From Spirosoma oryzae (GTDB lineage: Bacteria > Bacteroidota > Bacteroidia > Cytophagales > Spirosomataceae), in the NCBI RefSeq assembly GCF_003002825.1, contig NZ_PVTE01000007.1:1-64000 (forward strand): a DNA stretch of 64,000 nt. The letters run 5' to 3'. The notes beneath the pieces were generated by a model, which did no database searches, was not told where the DNA came from, and saw only the letters and a program-made list of their open reading frames with translations. Positions 7,903 to 17,052 of this stretch are shown in pieces; within the stretch, counting starts at the first letter, position 1, and each line of letters begins with the position of its first letter. The position numbers were made by a program, and so were the translations under genes.

Positions 7903-8943
7903 ATGAAAGCCTTTCCGTCTGTTCGTATTCAGCCAACCCGTCTATTTTCTGATGCCTTACTGAGTCGGTTTCGGCAACAAGGCGATGCCCCCGCCGATGC
8001 AGTTATTGCGTCAGTCATTGCCGAAGGTGGACCCGCTGCGTTACGCACACTCATGCAGTGGCTGGGCAACACACAGTCGTTTTCTCTAACCGATCAACCC
8101 GCTGCCGTCAGCCGCTTCTGGACTGAATACGCGCACTTGCCCAACTGGGCTGACACAACGTGCATGGCCCGGGGCATGGCTTTTTTCAAGCGTCATGCCG
8201 GTGCTATCGGCCTGATTCTGGGCTGTTACTCACTCCCGTACTGTTATCTGGGGGCCGACGGGGCGCAGGTACTTTGGCTGACGGAACGCATAAAGAACGA
8301 CACCGCCCGGCGGTTGCAGGAAACCGGGGAATGGGTTTTCGCGGTCAATAACGCCAAAAGCTGGCAGTCGCGCGACGGGGCCGTGCCCGACGCCATCAAC
8401 CGAACGCTGAAAGTACGGCTGTTGCATGCGGGGGGGCGGTGGTTTGCCGGTCATAGCAGTCGCTGGAACACGGCCTGGGGGACGCCCGTCAATCAGGAAG
8501 ACATGGCCGGTACGAACCTGGCCTTTTCGTACGTCGTACTGCTGGGCCTGCGTCGGGCGGGCGTGACGGTCACGGAGCAGGAGGAAAGCGATTACCTGCA
8601 CCACATCAATGTCGTCGGCTGGCTGAACGGGCTGGATCGTCAATTGTTGCCGCAGAATATGCGTGAAGCGTACCGGCTGGGACAGGCCATTGGCAAGCGG
8701 CAGTTCGCGCCGTCGGAAGCTGGCACAGGACTGACTAAGTCGCTGCTCGATGCCATTGCCGAAACGGCGGGTCGGGCGTCGGGCCGGGTCGATACGGTTC
8801 GGAACCTCGCGGCCGGCGAAATGCGTTTCTTCCTCGGCGATCAGTATGCCGACCTATTGGGTATCCCCAGCGTGCCCCTGGAAAAGCGGCTGGTCGGCGT
8901 GTTCAGTCAGCTACCGATCTTCGGTAATTTCCTGCCTTCCTGA
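7903..8943 (+). CDS. Oxygenase MpaB family protein (DUF2236)
   Basis: A 346-residue protein of the DUF2236 group, which includes the fungal MpaB oxygenase and latex-clearing protein, a haem-dependent rubber oxygenase. Supporting segments are a Trp/Phe-rich helix (SRFWTEYAHLPNWAD), GMAFFKRHAGAIGLILGCYS, LPYCYLGADGAQVLWLTERI, the conserved HSSRWNTAWGTPVNQEDM stretch and the final DYLHHINVVGWLNGLD. No signal peptide is visible. The substrate cannot be inferred; Bacteroidota members are unstudied as far as I know. It lies 56 bases before mnmE. Confidence 0.75.
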   Translation: MKAFPSVRIQPTRLFSDALLSRFRQQGDAPADAVIASVIAEGGPAALRTLMQWLGNTQSFSLTDQPAAVSRFWTEYAHLPNWADTTCMARGMAFFKRHAGAIGLILGCYSLPYCYLGADGAQVLWLTERIKNDTARRLQETGEWVFAVNNAKSWQSRDGAVPDAINRTLKVRLLHAGGRWFAGHSSRWNTAWGTPVNQEDMAGTNLAFSYVVLLGLRRAGVTVTEQEESDYLHHINVVGWLNGLDRQLLPQNMREAYRLGQAIGKRQFAPSEAGTGLTKSLLDAIAETAGRASGRVDTVRNLAAGEMRFFLGDQYADLLGIPSVPLEKRLVGVFSQLPIFGNFLPS

Positions 8944-8999
8944 TTGGTCGGTAGGCAAGATGCTGACTGCCATTACAACTGACAAAGACGACCTGTACC

Positions 9000-10376
9000 T
9001 TGCTTCATTCAGAACCCATTGCTGCGCTGGCTACGGCGCCCGGTATTGGTGCCATCGCTGTCATCCGCGTGTCGGGCGACGACGCGATTGCGATCACTAA
9101 CCGCTTTTTCCGGGGAAAAGACCTCACACAACAACCCAGTCATACCGCGCATTTTGGTACGCTCCGTAATTCCGACGACACTATCATCGACGAAGTGTTG
9201 GCTACCGTGTTTCGGGCTCCCCGTTCGTTTACCAAAGAAGATGTCGTCGAGATTTCCTGCCACGGCTCCGAATTCATCGTTCGCCAGATTTTGCAACGGC
9301 TGGTGGCAGAGGGCGTTCGACTGGCCCGGCCCGGTGAGTTTACGCAGCGGGCGTTTCTGAACGGGCAGTTTGATCTGGTGCAGGCTGAAGCTGTGGCGGA
9401 TCTGATTGCGTCTGACTCGGACGCCAGTCACCGCGCGGCTCTGACCCAACTGCGGGGCGGTTTTTCCAAACAACTAATCGACCTGCGGCAGCAACTGATC
9501 GACTTCGTGGCGCTGGTCGAACTGGAACTTGACTTCGGCGAAGAAGACGTGGAGTTTGCGCACCGCGATCAACTGCGGCAACTGATGCTTAGTATTCGGC
9601 GGGTGCTGCACCCACTGATCGAGTCGTTTGCGGCCGGTAACGTGATCAAAAACGGGGTGGCTACCGTCATTGTCGGCAAGCCCAACGCGGGTAAGTCGAC
9701 GTTGCTGAACGCGCTGCTGAATGAAGAGAAAGCCATTGTTTCCGACATCCCCGGCACGACCCGCGACGTGATCGAGGATGAACTGTTTATCGACGGTATC
9801 CGCTTTCGGCTTATTGATACGGCCGGCTTACGGTCGGCAACGGATAAGATTGAAGCCATCGGTATCGAACGGACGCAGCAGAAAATGCGGGATGCTGCAC
9901 TGGTTATCTACCTGTTTGATGCGGCTTTGATCAGCGCTGATGAATGGCAGACCGCATTGACGGAGGTGCGTGAGTCGGGTAAGCCGTATCTATTGGTCGG
10001 TAATAAAGTCGACGCGCTGGATGATGCGAAGCAGCGGCAGCTGACAACCATTGCCGATGAGGAAATACACTGGATTTCGGCCGCTCAACAGACAAACCTG
10101 GATGCGTTGCGGGCGGCTCTGTCGGACCGGGTGCGTACCGATGCAGCGGTGCAGATCGGCAGCGCCGTCGTGACCAACGTTCGTCACCACGATCACCTGA
10201 CGGGAACTGACAATGCACTGGCCCGCGCCCTTGCCGGACTGGATGCTGGCGTGACCCCCGACTGGCTGGCGATGGACCTGCGGGTGGCCCTGCAACACCT
10301 CGGTGAACTAACCGGTCAGATCACAACCGACGATCTGCTCGACTCCATTTTTAGTAAATTTTGCATCGGAAAATAA
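9000..10376 (+). CDS. mnmE: tRNA uridine-5-carboxymethylaminomethyl GTPase MnmE
   Basis: A 458-residue GTPase that, with MnmG, modifies U34 of certain tRNAs. It has an N-terminal tetrahydrofolate-binding domain (APGIGAIAVIRVSGDDA; RPGEFTQRAFLNGQFDLVQAEAVADLI). The G domain follows with G1 GKPNAGKST (about residue 226), G2 PGTTRD, G3 DTAGLR and G4 NKVD. The protein ends in the invariant FCIGK. The start appears to be TTG at 9000, since the homologous beginning (LHSEPIAALATAPG) follows directly and no in-frame ATG precedes it. A strong hairpin at 10502 ends the unit. Confidence 0.97.
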   Translation: MLHSEPIAALATAPGIGAIAVIRVSGDDAIAITNRFFRGKDLTQQPSHTAHFGTLRNSDDTIIDEVLATVFRAPRSFTKEDVVEISCHGSEFIVRQILQRLVAEGVRLARPGEFTQRAFLNGQFDLVQAEAVADLIASDSDASHRAALTQLRGGFSKQLIDLRQQLIDFVALVELELDFGEEDVEFAHRDQLRQLMLSIRRVLHPLIESFAAGNVIKNGVATVIVGKPNAGKSTLLNALLNEEKAIVSDIPGTTRDVIEDELFIDGIRFRLIDTAGLRSATDKIEAIGIERTQQKMRDAALVIYLFDAALISADEWQTALTEVRESGKPYLLVGNKVDALDDAKQRQLTTIADEEIHWISAAQQTNLDALRAALSDRVRTDAAVQIGSAVVTNVRHHDHLTGTDNALARALAGLDAGVTPDWLAMDLRVALQHLGELTGQITTDDLLDSIFSKFCIGK

Positions 10377-10501
10377 CGCGTTGCTGGATCACGAGACAGC
10401 TGTACGTAGCAGTATCTGGTTATGTAGCGTCAAAAGTACAACTATACGTTACGTGACTGGCCGTACGCTATCGGTCTAGTGAACTCTAGCGTAGCCGACT
10501 T

Positions 10502-10555
10502 CAAACAGGCAAGGGGTAGCATTCACGGAGGTGGGTGCTGCCCCTTGCCCGTTTG
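10502..10555 (+). terminator. Hairpin downstream of mnmE
   Basis: CAAACAGGCAAGGGGTAGCA pairs with TGCTGCCCCTTGCCCGTTTG with small mismatches around a 14-base loop. The remainder of the 286-base gap before the radical SAM gene shows nothing else recognisable. Confidence 0.6.
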
Positions 10556-10662
10556 TCGCCTGAGCAGAATCTGTTGCGGATTAATCTAGCGGGCTATTGG
10601 ACTGATGGGGGAATTATTTCCCCGTTTGACTGTTTTACTGACAGTTACTCGTACGCAAACTC

Positions 10663-12561
10663 ATGATTGAACGACCCATTACCGACTGGTTACCGCTGAC
10701 AAAAGCCGAAGTTGACAAACGCGGCTGGGACGAAGTCGACATTGTGCTGGTTTCCGGCGATGCTTACGTCGATCACCCGGCTTTCGGCACTGCCGTAATC
10801 GGTCGTATCATGGAAAGCGAGGGCTTCCGCGTCGCCGTCATTGCCCAGCCGAACTGGAAAGACGACCTGCGGGACTTCAAGAAATTCGGTCGACCCAAGT
10901 ATTTTTTTGGCGTTACGGCGGGCTGCATGGATTCGATGGTGAACCACTACACGGCTAACAAACGGCTGCGGTCCAACGACTCGTATACGCCGGGTGGTGA
11001 AGCCGGTTTCCGACCCGACTACGCGACGACCGTTTACACCAATATTCTGAAACAGCTGTACCCCGACGTCCCTGTACTGATCGGCGGTATTGAAGCGTCG
11101 CTTCGCCGGGTGACGCACTATGATTACTGGCAGGACCGGCTGATGCCGTCGATTCTGGTCGATGCGCAGGCGGATATGCTGGTGTACGGTATGGGTGAAC
11201 AACCCCTGCGCGAAATTCTGAAGCTGGCGTTGAAGGGTGTACCGTTTTCTTCGATGCGGAACGTTAATCAGGTTGCGTTTCTGCACGATACCAATACGGG
11301 CGATCTGCGCGACTACAACGACTGGGACACGGTCGAGCTGACGAGTCACGAAGAGTGCCTGACCGACAAGATCAAGTACGCAGCTAACTTCAAGATCGTC
11401 GAAGTCGAATCGAATAAATGGCAGGCTAACCGGATCACGCAGCGCGTGGGCGATCAGGTGCTGGTCATCAATCCGCCGTTCAAGACGATGGAAGAAGCCG
11501 AAATCGACAAGTCGTTCGATCTGCCGTATACGCGGTTGCCACACCCGAAGTACAAAAAGCGGGGACCGATTCCGGCCTACGAGATGATCAAGTTCTCGGT
11601 GAACATGCACCGGGGCTGCTTTGGCGGTTGTAGTTTCTGTACCATCTCCGCGCACCAGGGTAAGTTCATTGCGTCGCGGAGTCAGGAGTCGGTGCTGAAA
11701 GAAGTCGATGAGATCACAAAGCACCCGGAATTCAAAGGGTACATTTCTGACTTGGGTGGCCCGTCGGCCAATATGTACAAGATGAAGGGTAAGGATGAAT
11801 CGATCTGCGCCCGTTGTCAGAGCCCGAGTTGTATCCACCCGGTCATCTGCTCGAACCTCGATACCTCGCACAAGCCGCTGACGGAGATTTACCAGAAAGT
11901 CGACGCGAATCCGGCGATCAAGAAAGCGTTCGTTGGCTCAGGCGTTCGATACGATCTGCTGGTCGATGACTTCAACAAAAATAACCAGGACGGCAACCAC
12001 GACGAGTACATGGAGCAGCTCATCACGCGGCACGTGTCGGGTCGGTTGAAAGTCGCTCCTGAACACACGTCCGACGATACGCTGCGCATTATGCGGAAAC
12101 CGTCGTTCAAATACTTTAAGTCGTTCAAGAAAAAGTACGACGACATTTCGGACAAGCACAACCTGCGTCAACCGCTGATTCCGTACTTTATCTCGTCGCA
12201 CCCCGGTTGCGAAGAGCAGGACATGGCGAATCTGGCGGCCGAAACGAAAGACCTGGGTTTTCAGCTCGAACAGGTGCAGGATTTTACGCCGACGCCCATG
12301 ACCGTCGCCGAGGTGATCTATTATTCGGGGGTTCATCCATACACGCTGAAGCCGGTCAAGACGGCGAAAACGCGCGAAGAAAAGCAGGCGCAGAACCGTT
12401 ATTTCTTCTGGTATAAACCCGAGTATAAGGACTGGATTCGCAATCGCCTGACCAAACTCAATCGCCCCGACCTACTCGAACGGCTGGTTGGTAGTCAGAA
12501 GAAAGCGCAGGGTGGCAGACCGAACTACTCGAAAAACTGGTCCGGGAAAAAGAAGCGGTAA
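10663..12561 (+). CDS. YgiQ-family radical SAM protein
   Basis: A 632-residue protein of the YgiQ family. The N-terminal region (about 1-280) has the family segments DIVLVSGDAYVDHPAFG, IGRIMESEGFRV and VLIGGIEASLRRVTHYDYW. The radical SAM centre lies near residue 319: CFGGCSFCTISAHQG, i.e. CxxxCxxC binding a 4Fe-4S cluster and SAM. More cysteines follow in CARCQSPSCIHPVICSN. The C-terminal part ends in a Lys-rich tail (GRPNYSKNWSGKKKR). The reaction of the family is unknown. It converges on the efflux operon across a shared hairpin. Confidence 0.93.
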   Translation: MIERPITDWLPLTKAEVDKRGWDEVDIVLVSGDAYVDHPAFGTAVIGRIMESEGFRVAVIAQPNWKDDLRDFKKFGRPKYFFGVTAGCMDSMVNHYTANKRLRSNDSYTPGGEAGFRPDYATTVYTNILKQLYPDVPVLIGGIEASLRRVTHYDYWQDRLMPSILVDAQADMLVYGMGEQPLREILKLALKGVPFSSMRNVNQVAFLHDTNTGDLRDYNDWDTVELTSHEECLTDKIKYAANFKIVEVESNKWQANRITQRVGDQVLVINPPFKTMEEAEIDKSFDLPYTRLPHPKYKKRGPIPAYEMIKFSVNMHRGCFGGCSFCTISAHQGKFIASRSQESVLKEVDEITKHPEFKGYISDLGGPSANMYKMKGKDESICARCQSPSCIHPVICSNLDTSHKPLTEIYQKVDANPAIKKAFVGSGVRYDLLVDDFNKNNQDGNHDEYMEQLITRHVSGRLKVAPEHTSDDTLRIMRKPSFKYFKSFKKKYDDISDKHNLRQPLIPYFISSHPGCEEQDMANLAAETKDLGFQLEQVQDFTPTPMTVAEVIYYSGVHPYTLKPVKTAKTREEKQAQNRYFFWYKPEYKDWIRNRLTKLNRPDLLERLVGSQKKAQGGRPNYSKNWSGKKKR

Positions 12562-12586
12562 GGAAGCCGCGATTAGCTCGTCTAGC

Positions 12587-12618
12587 AGACCTAAAAGGTT
12601 TCAAAACCTTTTAGGTCT
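12587..12618. terminator. Bidirectional terminator between convergent genes
   Basis: A perfect 15-bp stem, AGACCTAAAAGGTTT with AAACCTTTTAGGTCT, around a 2-base loop. It sits between ygiQ (plus) and the efflux adaptor gene (minus), and A/T-runs inside the arms suit both directions. Confidence 0.7.
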
Positions 12619-12643
12619 ATCAGAAAGCCGCAAGATTAAGCAA

Positions 12644-13777
12644 TCACTGCCCTACCAGCTGGGTATTGATGGCGGTGCCGTCGGCGAGATCGTCGCTGGC
12701 CGTTTTTAGAATGATGTCGCCGGCTTTGAGGTTGCCGAATACCTGCGTTTGGCCAACGGCATCATCGCCTTTCTGTACCGTTACGCGCTCAGCTTTGCCG
12801 TTCACGATTTTCTGCACGAATGTCCGGTCCATTGTACTGGTGACGGCTGATTTCGGGACGTATAAACTGCCCTTGCCCGACGAACTGACGGGTAGACGCA
12901 CCGACGCAAACATGCCGGGCTTTAGCTTGCCGCCGGGGTTGGGAAAGTCGATCTCGACCATCTCTGAGCGGGTTTCGGGCCGGACGTTGTTCGACACTCG
13001 GCTGATCTTACCGGTAAACGTCTGATTACGAAAACTGCGGACCGAAAACTGCACCGGTGCGCCCGTACGAATATCGCCTAGATACGTTTCCGGTACGGCG
13101 ATGCGGAGCCGGAGTCGGTCGAGTTGCTTGATTTTCAGAATCGGGATACCGTTCTGACCGCCCGGTCCGACAAAAGCGCCCGGCGACAGCCGACGGTCGG
13201 TGATAACGCCCGTAAAGGGGGCGGTGATTTTCAGGTAGCTGACCAGTTGTTGCACCGACCGGTAATGCGCGTTAGCCGCTACGATGCCCAGACTATCGGA
13301 GATGGCTTTGGTGCGGGCCGTTTGCAGATCGGCGGGCGAGATGGCCCCCAGCGTACGGCTGGTACGCAACACTCGCTGGAAAATGCCCCGGCTTCCTTCA
13401 AACTGCGCTTCGGCAGCTTTCACCTTCGAATAGGCTTCCGTCAGGTTAGCGGTCAGTTCGGGCGCTTCAAGTTCGGCCAATAACTGACCCTTGCGTACCT
13501 GATCGCCAATGTCGGCATGCAGCGCCTTGACGTAGCTGCTGACGCGGGGGTACAGGTCGGTTTCGTAATAACTTTCCAGCTCGCCGGGCAGGCTCAGTTC
13601 CGTTGTAGGGCGGGAAGCCGTAACCCGAACCGTCTCGTAGCGAATTTCTTCGTTAACTGGCGTCTCGGCCATGTCGTTTTTTTCGGCGGGCGAGCTGCTG
13701 CACTGACTGAACAGAAAGCCCAGGCCGGTCAGGAGCAGCGCGGGTAATCCGGTGCGAAGATTGATGGATGCAGGCAT
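12644..13777 (-). CDS. RND efflux periplasmic adaptor lipoprotein (HlyD/AcrA-like)
   Basis: A 377-residue membrane-fusion protein. The signal peptide ends in a lipobox (GFLFSQC, Cys26), so it should be anchored to a membrane by lipid. Family features: the barrel-sandwich half-motif LYPRVSSYVKALHADIGDQV, QLLAELEAPEL, a helical hairpin with coiled-coil character (about 110-165), the second half ITAPFTGVITDRRLSPGAFV, and beta-barrel/membrane-proximal domains to the end. It is the third gene of the minus-strand operon, 12 bases after the permease gene. It bridges the permease and the outer-membrane channel. Confidence 0.92.
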   Translation of the reverse strand: MPASINLRTGLPALLLTGLGFLFSQCSSSPAEKNDMAETPVNEEIRYETVRVTASRPTTELSLPGELESYYETDLYPRVSSYVKALHADIGDQVRKGQLLAELEAPELTANLTEAYSKVKAAEAQFEGSRGIFQRVLRTSRTLGAISPADLQTARTKAISDSLGIVAANAHYRSVQQLVSYLKITAPFTGVITDRRLSPGAFVGPGGQNGIPILKIKQLDRLRLRIAVPETYLGDIRTGAPVQFSVRSFRNQTFTGKISRVSNNVRPETRSEMVEIDFPNPGGKLKPGMFASVRLPVSSSGKGSLYVPKSAVTSTMDRTFVQKIVNGKAERVTVQKGDDAVGQTQVFGNLKAGDIILKTASDDLADGTAINTQLVGQ

Positions 13778-13789
13778 AGTGATAGCGAG

Positions 13790-16700
13790 TTAGTAGGTGA
13801 GGGTGGCCGGTTCGGTACGCGTTGGCTGATTACCGTCGTAGGCCGTACTGCCCGGATCGTCGGGGTCGAGGGAGGGCGAATCGAAGGTTGTTTTGCGCTG
13901 AACGGCGGCAAATACGACGGGCAGAATCAGCAGCGCGGCTACGGTTGAAAAGAGGAGCCCGCCGATGACAGCCCGGCCCAGTGGAGCCGTTTGTTCGCCC
14001 GATTCCCCCAGTCCACTCGCCATTGGAATCATCCCGGCAATCATGGCCAGTGCGGTCATCAGGATGGGGCGGAGACGGGCGGCACCGGCGACCCGTGCCG
14101 CCGTCCGGGCATCGCGGTACCGAATGCGCAGCGATTCGGCATTGGTTACCAGCAGCAGCGCGTTGGCCACCGATACGCCCACCGACATGATGATGCCCAT
14201 GTACGATTGCAGGTTGAGCGTCTGGCCTGTCAGCAGCAAGAGTGTCAGTGAACCCGCCAGCACCGCCGGAATGCTGACCAGCACGACAGACGCTACCTTG
14301 AACGACTGATAATTGGCCGCCAGCAGCAGGAAAATCACGACGATGGCCAGCCCTAGCCCGAATTGCAGACTGTTCAGCGTTTCCTGAAGCAACTGGGCCA
14401 GGCCACGTAGTTCAACGACCGATCCTTTGGGTGGATCGCCGGCGGCTGCTATGGCGTGCTGTACGTCGCGGGTAGCGGTGCCCAGGTCTTTGTTGTTGAT
14501 ATTGGCCGATACGGTAATGATGCGTCGGGGACCAATCCGGTCGTATTCGCCGGGCACGGTGGTGGGCGTGACGGTCGCAATATCGCCCAGTGTCGGGCGG
14601 AGCTGTCCTTTTACCAGCGGTATGGCCTGAATGTCAGCGATGGACTTCATCTGATCCTGCTCCAGCTGAATCTGCACCTGGTAGGCAAACCCTTTCGCCT
14701 GATCGAGCCACAGGTTCTTGGCCGTAAAACGGCTCGACGAAGTCGCAGCTACCAGCGACTTGGCAATCTCGTCGGTGCTCAGTCCCAGCTGTGCCGCTCG
14801 TTCACGGTCAATCTGAATCGACACCGTCGGATAGCTCAGGGGCTGGTTGATCCGCAGGTCGCGCAGGTAGGGAATCGTTCGCAACTGACCCAGCAGGCGG
14901 TTGGCGTAGCGTTGCCCTTCGGTCAGGTCTTTGCCGCCAACCAGAATTTCGATGGGCGTTTGGGCCCCCTGGCTCATAATCTTATCCGTCAGGTCGATTG
15001 GTTCGAAGGAAAGCTGTACGTCCGGCATTTTCTGATGCACCCGCCGTCGAATCTGCTCTTTGAGCGCGTCGAGCGATTCGACGTCATAGTCGTCAGACAG
15101 ATTGACCTGCAGGACGGCTTCGTGCGGGCCGGCGTTGAATACGTACAGCGCGCTGGTCCCGTAACTGGACGGGGTCGTACCGACAAAGGCTGATGAGATG
15201 GCCACATGCTGCGCCCCGACAATGGCACCGATCTGTTTGATGACGCGCTTGGTCAACTCTTCGGTCCGCTCGATACGCAGGCCCTGCGGACCCACGATAC
15301 GAACCTGAAACTGGCGCGCGTGATTTTGCCGGGGCATCATATCCTGCCCGATCTGCGTGAAGCCGATACCAATCAAAAGAGCGCAAATCAGTCCGTATAC
15401 GCTGATGACCAGTGCCCGGCGGCCCAGTAGTTTGTCGAGCAGGTTGAGATAGCCCAGTTTGAACCGCTCGAAAGCACTTACTGTATCCGGGTGTTTATCT
15501 TCGTAGGCTTCCTGTTGCTGTTCGGTCGATGCGCTAAGATCGGGCAGAATGCTTTCCGCGTGGGGCTGGGCGTGCGTATGCGCGTTCATCCACCAGTTGG
15601 CTACCACCGGAACGAAGGTTTGTGACAGGAAGTACGACGCAATGATTGAAAAGCCAACCGACAGTGACAGGGGAAGAAACATGCCACGCGGTACGCCACT
15701 CATCATAAAAGCCGGGGCAAAAACAGCCAGGATACAGAGCGTGATGAGCAGTAGCGGAAACGACATTTCCTGACAGGCATCCAGAATGGCGCGGGACTTT
15801 GCCTTACCCATTTCAAAATGCTGGTGGATGTTTTCGATTACGACCGTCGCCTGATCGACCAGGATACCAATAGCCAGCGCCAGTCCCGACAGGGTCATGA
15901 TGTTGATGGTCTGACCGGTCAGGTTCAGCAGTAAAATCGCGCTTAGGATCGAGACGGGAATAGTCAGGATAACAATCAACGAACTGCGCCAGTCGCCCAG
16001 GAAGAGAAGGACCATCAGTCCCGTCAGGATCGCACCAAGACCACCCTCGACCGCCAGACTGTGCACTGCCTGCGTAACGTAGACCGACTGGTCGAATTCG
16101 TAGGTAAGCTGCACGTCGTCGGGCAGCAGCGCCTTCATCTCCGGTAGTTTGGCCTTCAGCGCGCTGACGACACTCATCGTGCTGGCGTCCGCGCCTTTGG
16201 TGACGGGGATATAGACCGACCGCTTGCCGTTGACCAGCGCGTAGCCCACGGTAATGTCGGTACCATCTTCCACGGAAGCCACGTCGCGCAGGAAAACGGT
16301 CGGGCCGACGCCTTTGCGTAGCGGAATATTCAGGAATTCCGGTACCTTGTCGAGGACCGTGTTGCTGGGCGTCATGACGGTGTAGTCGCCCATCTGTACG
16401 CTGCCGGCGGGTGAAATCTGGTTGTTTTTTACAACGGCCTGCACAATGTCGTCGGGCGTCAGCTCGTAGCTGCGCATCCGTTCCGGATTGACTTTGACAA
16501 CGACGGTACGCTCGTTACCACCGAAGGGTGGGGGAGCCGATGCGCCGGGAATCTGGGAGAACAGGGGCCGGATACGGGTCGAGGCCAGGTCCTGCATTTC
16601 CCCCAGCGAAGCCCGTCGGCTACTGAATACCAATTGCCCGACGGGTAAACTCGACGCATCGAAACGCACGACGGTGGGCGGTACGGTACCCGGTGGCAGG

Positions 16701-17047
16701 TAGTTCATCACCCGGCTGACCTGGTTGGCCACTTCCCCCGACACCTGCGCCATATTGACGTCTTCGTAGAAGGAGCACTTGACCAGGCAAAGTCCCTGAA
16801 TATTTTTTACTTCCACGGATTTGATACCCGACACGTACAGCAGCTGATTCTGGTAGCGGGTAGCAATGAAGCCTTCCATCTGGGCGGAGGTCATCCCACC
16901 GTACGGCTGGGCAATGTAGATCGTGGGTAGGTTGAGCCGGGGGAAAATATCGACCGGAATGTTCAGCAGGGCCAGCACGGCGAAGAGTACGATCCCCGCC
17001 AGGGCAACGAGCACGGTAATGGGTTTGGCAAGCGCAGCTTTAATCAT
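13790..17047 (-). CDS. RND efflux permease (AcrB/HAE1 type)
   Basis: About 1,085 residues when started at MIKAALAKPITVLVALAG. The longer in-frame version runs back over the end of the outer-membrane gene and is not needed. Typical landmarks: TM1 with VALAGIVLFAVLALLNIPVD and the FPRLNLPTIYI segment; the large periplasmic loop (PPTVVRFDASSLPVGQ); TM4 with GLALAIGILVDQATVVIENI (the proton-relay Asp); a second half with SYMGIIMSVGVSVANALLLV and RPILMTALAMIAGMIPMA. Substrate class cannot be fixed, but the sequence looks like a multidrug/hydrophobe exporter rather than a metal exporter. It lies 5 bases after the channel gene. Confidence 0.95.
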   Translation of the reverse strand: MIKAALAKPITVLVALAGIVLFAVLALLNIPVDIFPRLNLPTIYIAQPYGGMTSAQMEGFIATRYQNQLLYVSGIKSVEVKNIQGLCLVKCSFYEDVNMAQVSGEVANQVSRVMNYLPPGTVPPTVVRFDASSLPVGQLVFSSRRASLGEMQDLASTRIRPLFSQIPGASAPPPFGGNERTVVVKVNPERMRSYELTPDDIVQAVVKNNQISPAGSVQMGDYTVMTPSNTVLDKVPEFLNIPLRKGVGPTVFLRDVASVEDGTDITVGYALVNGKRSVYIPVTKGADASTMSVVSALKAKLPEMKALLPDDVQLTYEFDQSVYVTQAVHSLAVEGGLGAILTGLMVLLFLGDWRSSLIVILTIPVSILSAILLLNLTGQTINIMTLSGLALAIGILVDQATVVIENIHQHFEMGKAKSRAILDACQEMSFPLLLITLCILAVFAPAFMMSGVPRGMFLPLSLSVGFSIIASYFLSQTFVPVVANWWMNAHTHAQPHAESILPDLSASTEQQQEAYEDKHPDTVSAFERFKLGYLNLLDKLLGRRALVISVYGLICALLIGIGFTQIGQDMMPRQNHARQFQVRIVGPQGLRIERTEELTKRVIKQIGAIVGAQHVAISSAFVGTTPSSYGTSALYVFNAGPHEAVLQVNLSDDYDVESLDALKEQIRRRVHQKMPDVQLSFEPIDLTDKIMSQGAQTPIEILVGGKDLTEGQRYANRLLGQLRTIPYLRDLRINQPLSYPTVSIQIDRERAAQLGLSTDEIAKSLVAATSSSRFTAKNLWLDQAKGFAYQVQIQLEQDQMKSIADIQAIPLVKGQLRPTLGDIATVTPTTVPGEYDRIGPRRIITVSANINNKDLGTATRDVQHAIAAAGDPPKGSVVELRGLAQLLQETLNSLQFGLGLAIVVIFLLLAANYQSFKVASVVLVSIPAVLAGSLTLLLLTGQTLNLQSYMGIIMSVGVSVANALLLVTNAESLRIRYRDARTAARVAGAARLRPILMTALAMIAGMIPMASGLGESGEQTAPLGRAVIGGLLFSTVAALLILPVVFAAVQRKTTFDSPSLDPDDPGSTAYDGNQPTRTEPATLTY

Positions 17048-17052
17048 GGCGG

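Noticed and set aside
10377..10662. tRNA or small RNA gene after mnmE
   Set aside because: Only the terminator hairpin is supported; no cloverleaf or anticodon arm could be built.
10690..11871. 393-codon antisense ORF over the radical SAM gene
   Set aside because: It mirrors a confident gene; the composition is the usual antisense shadow of GC-rich codons and nothing in it is recognisable.
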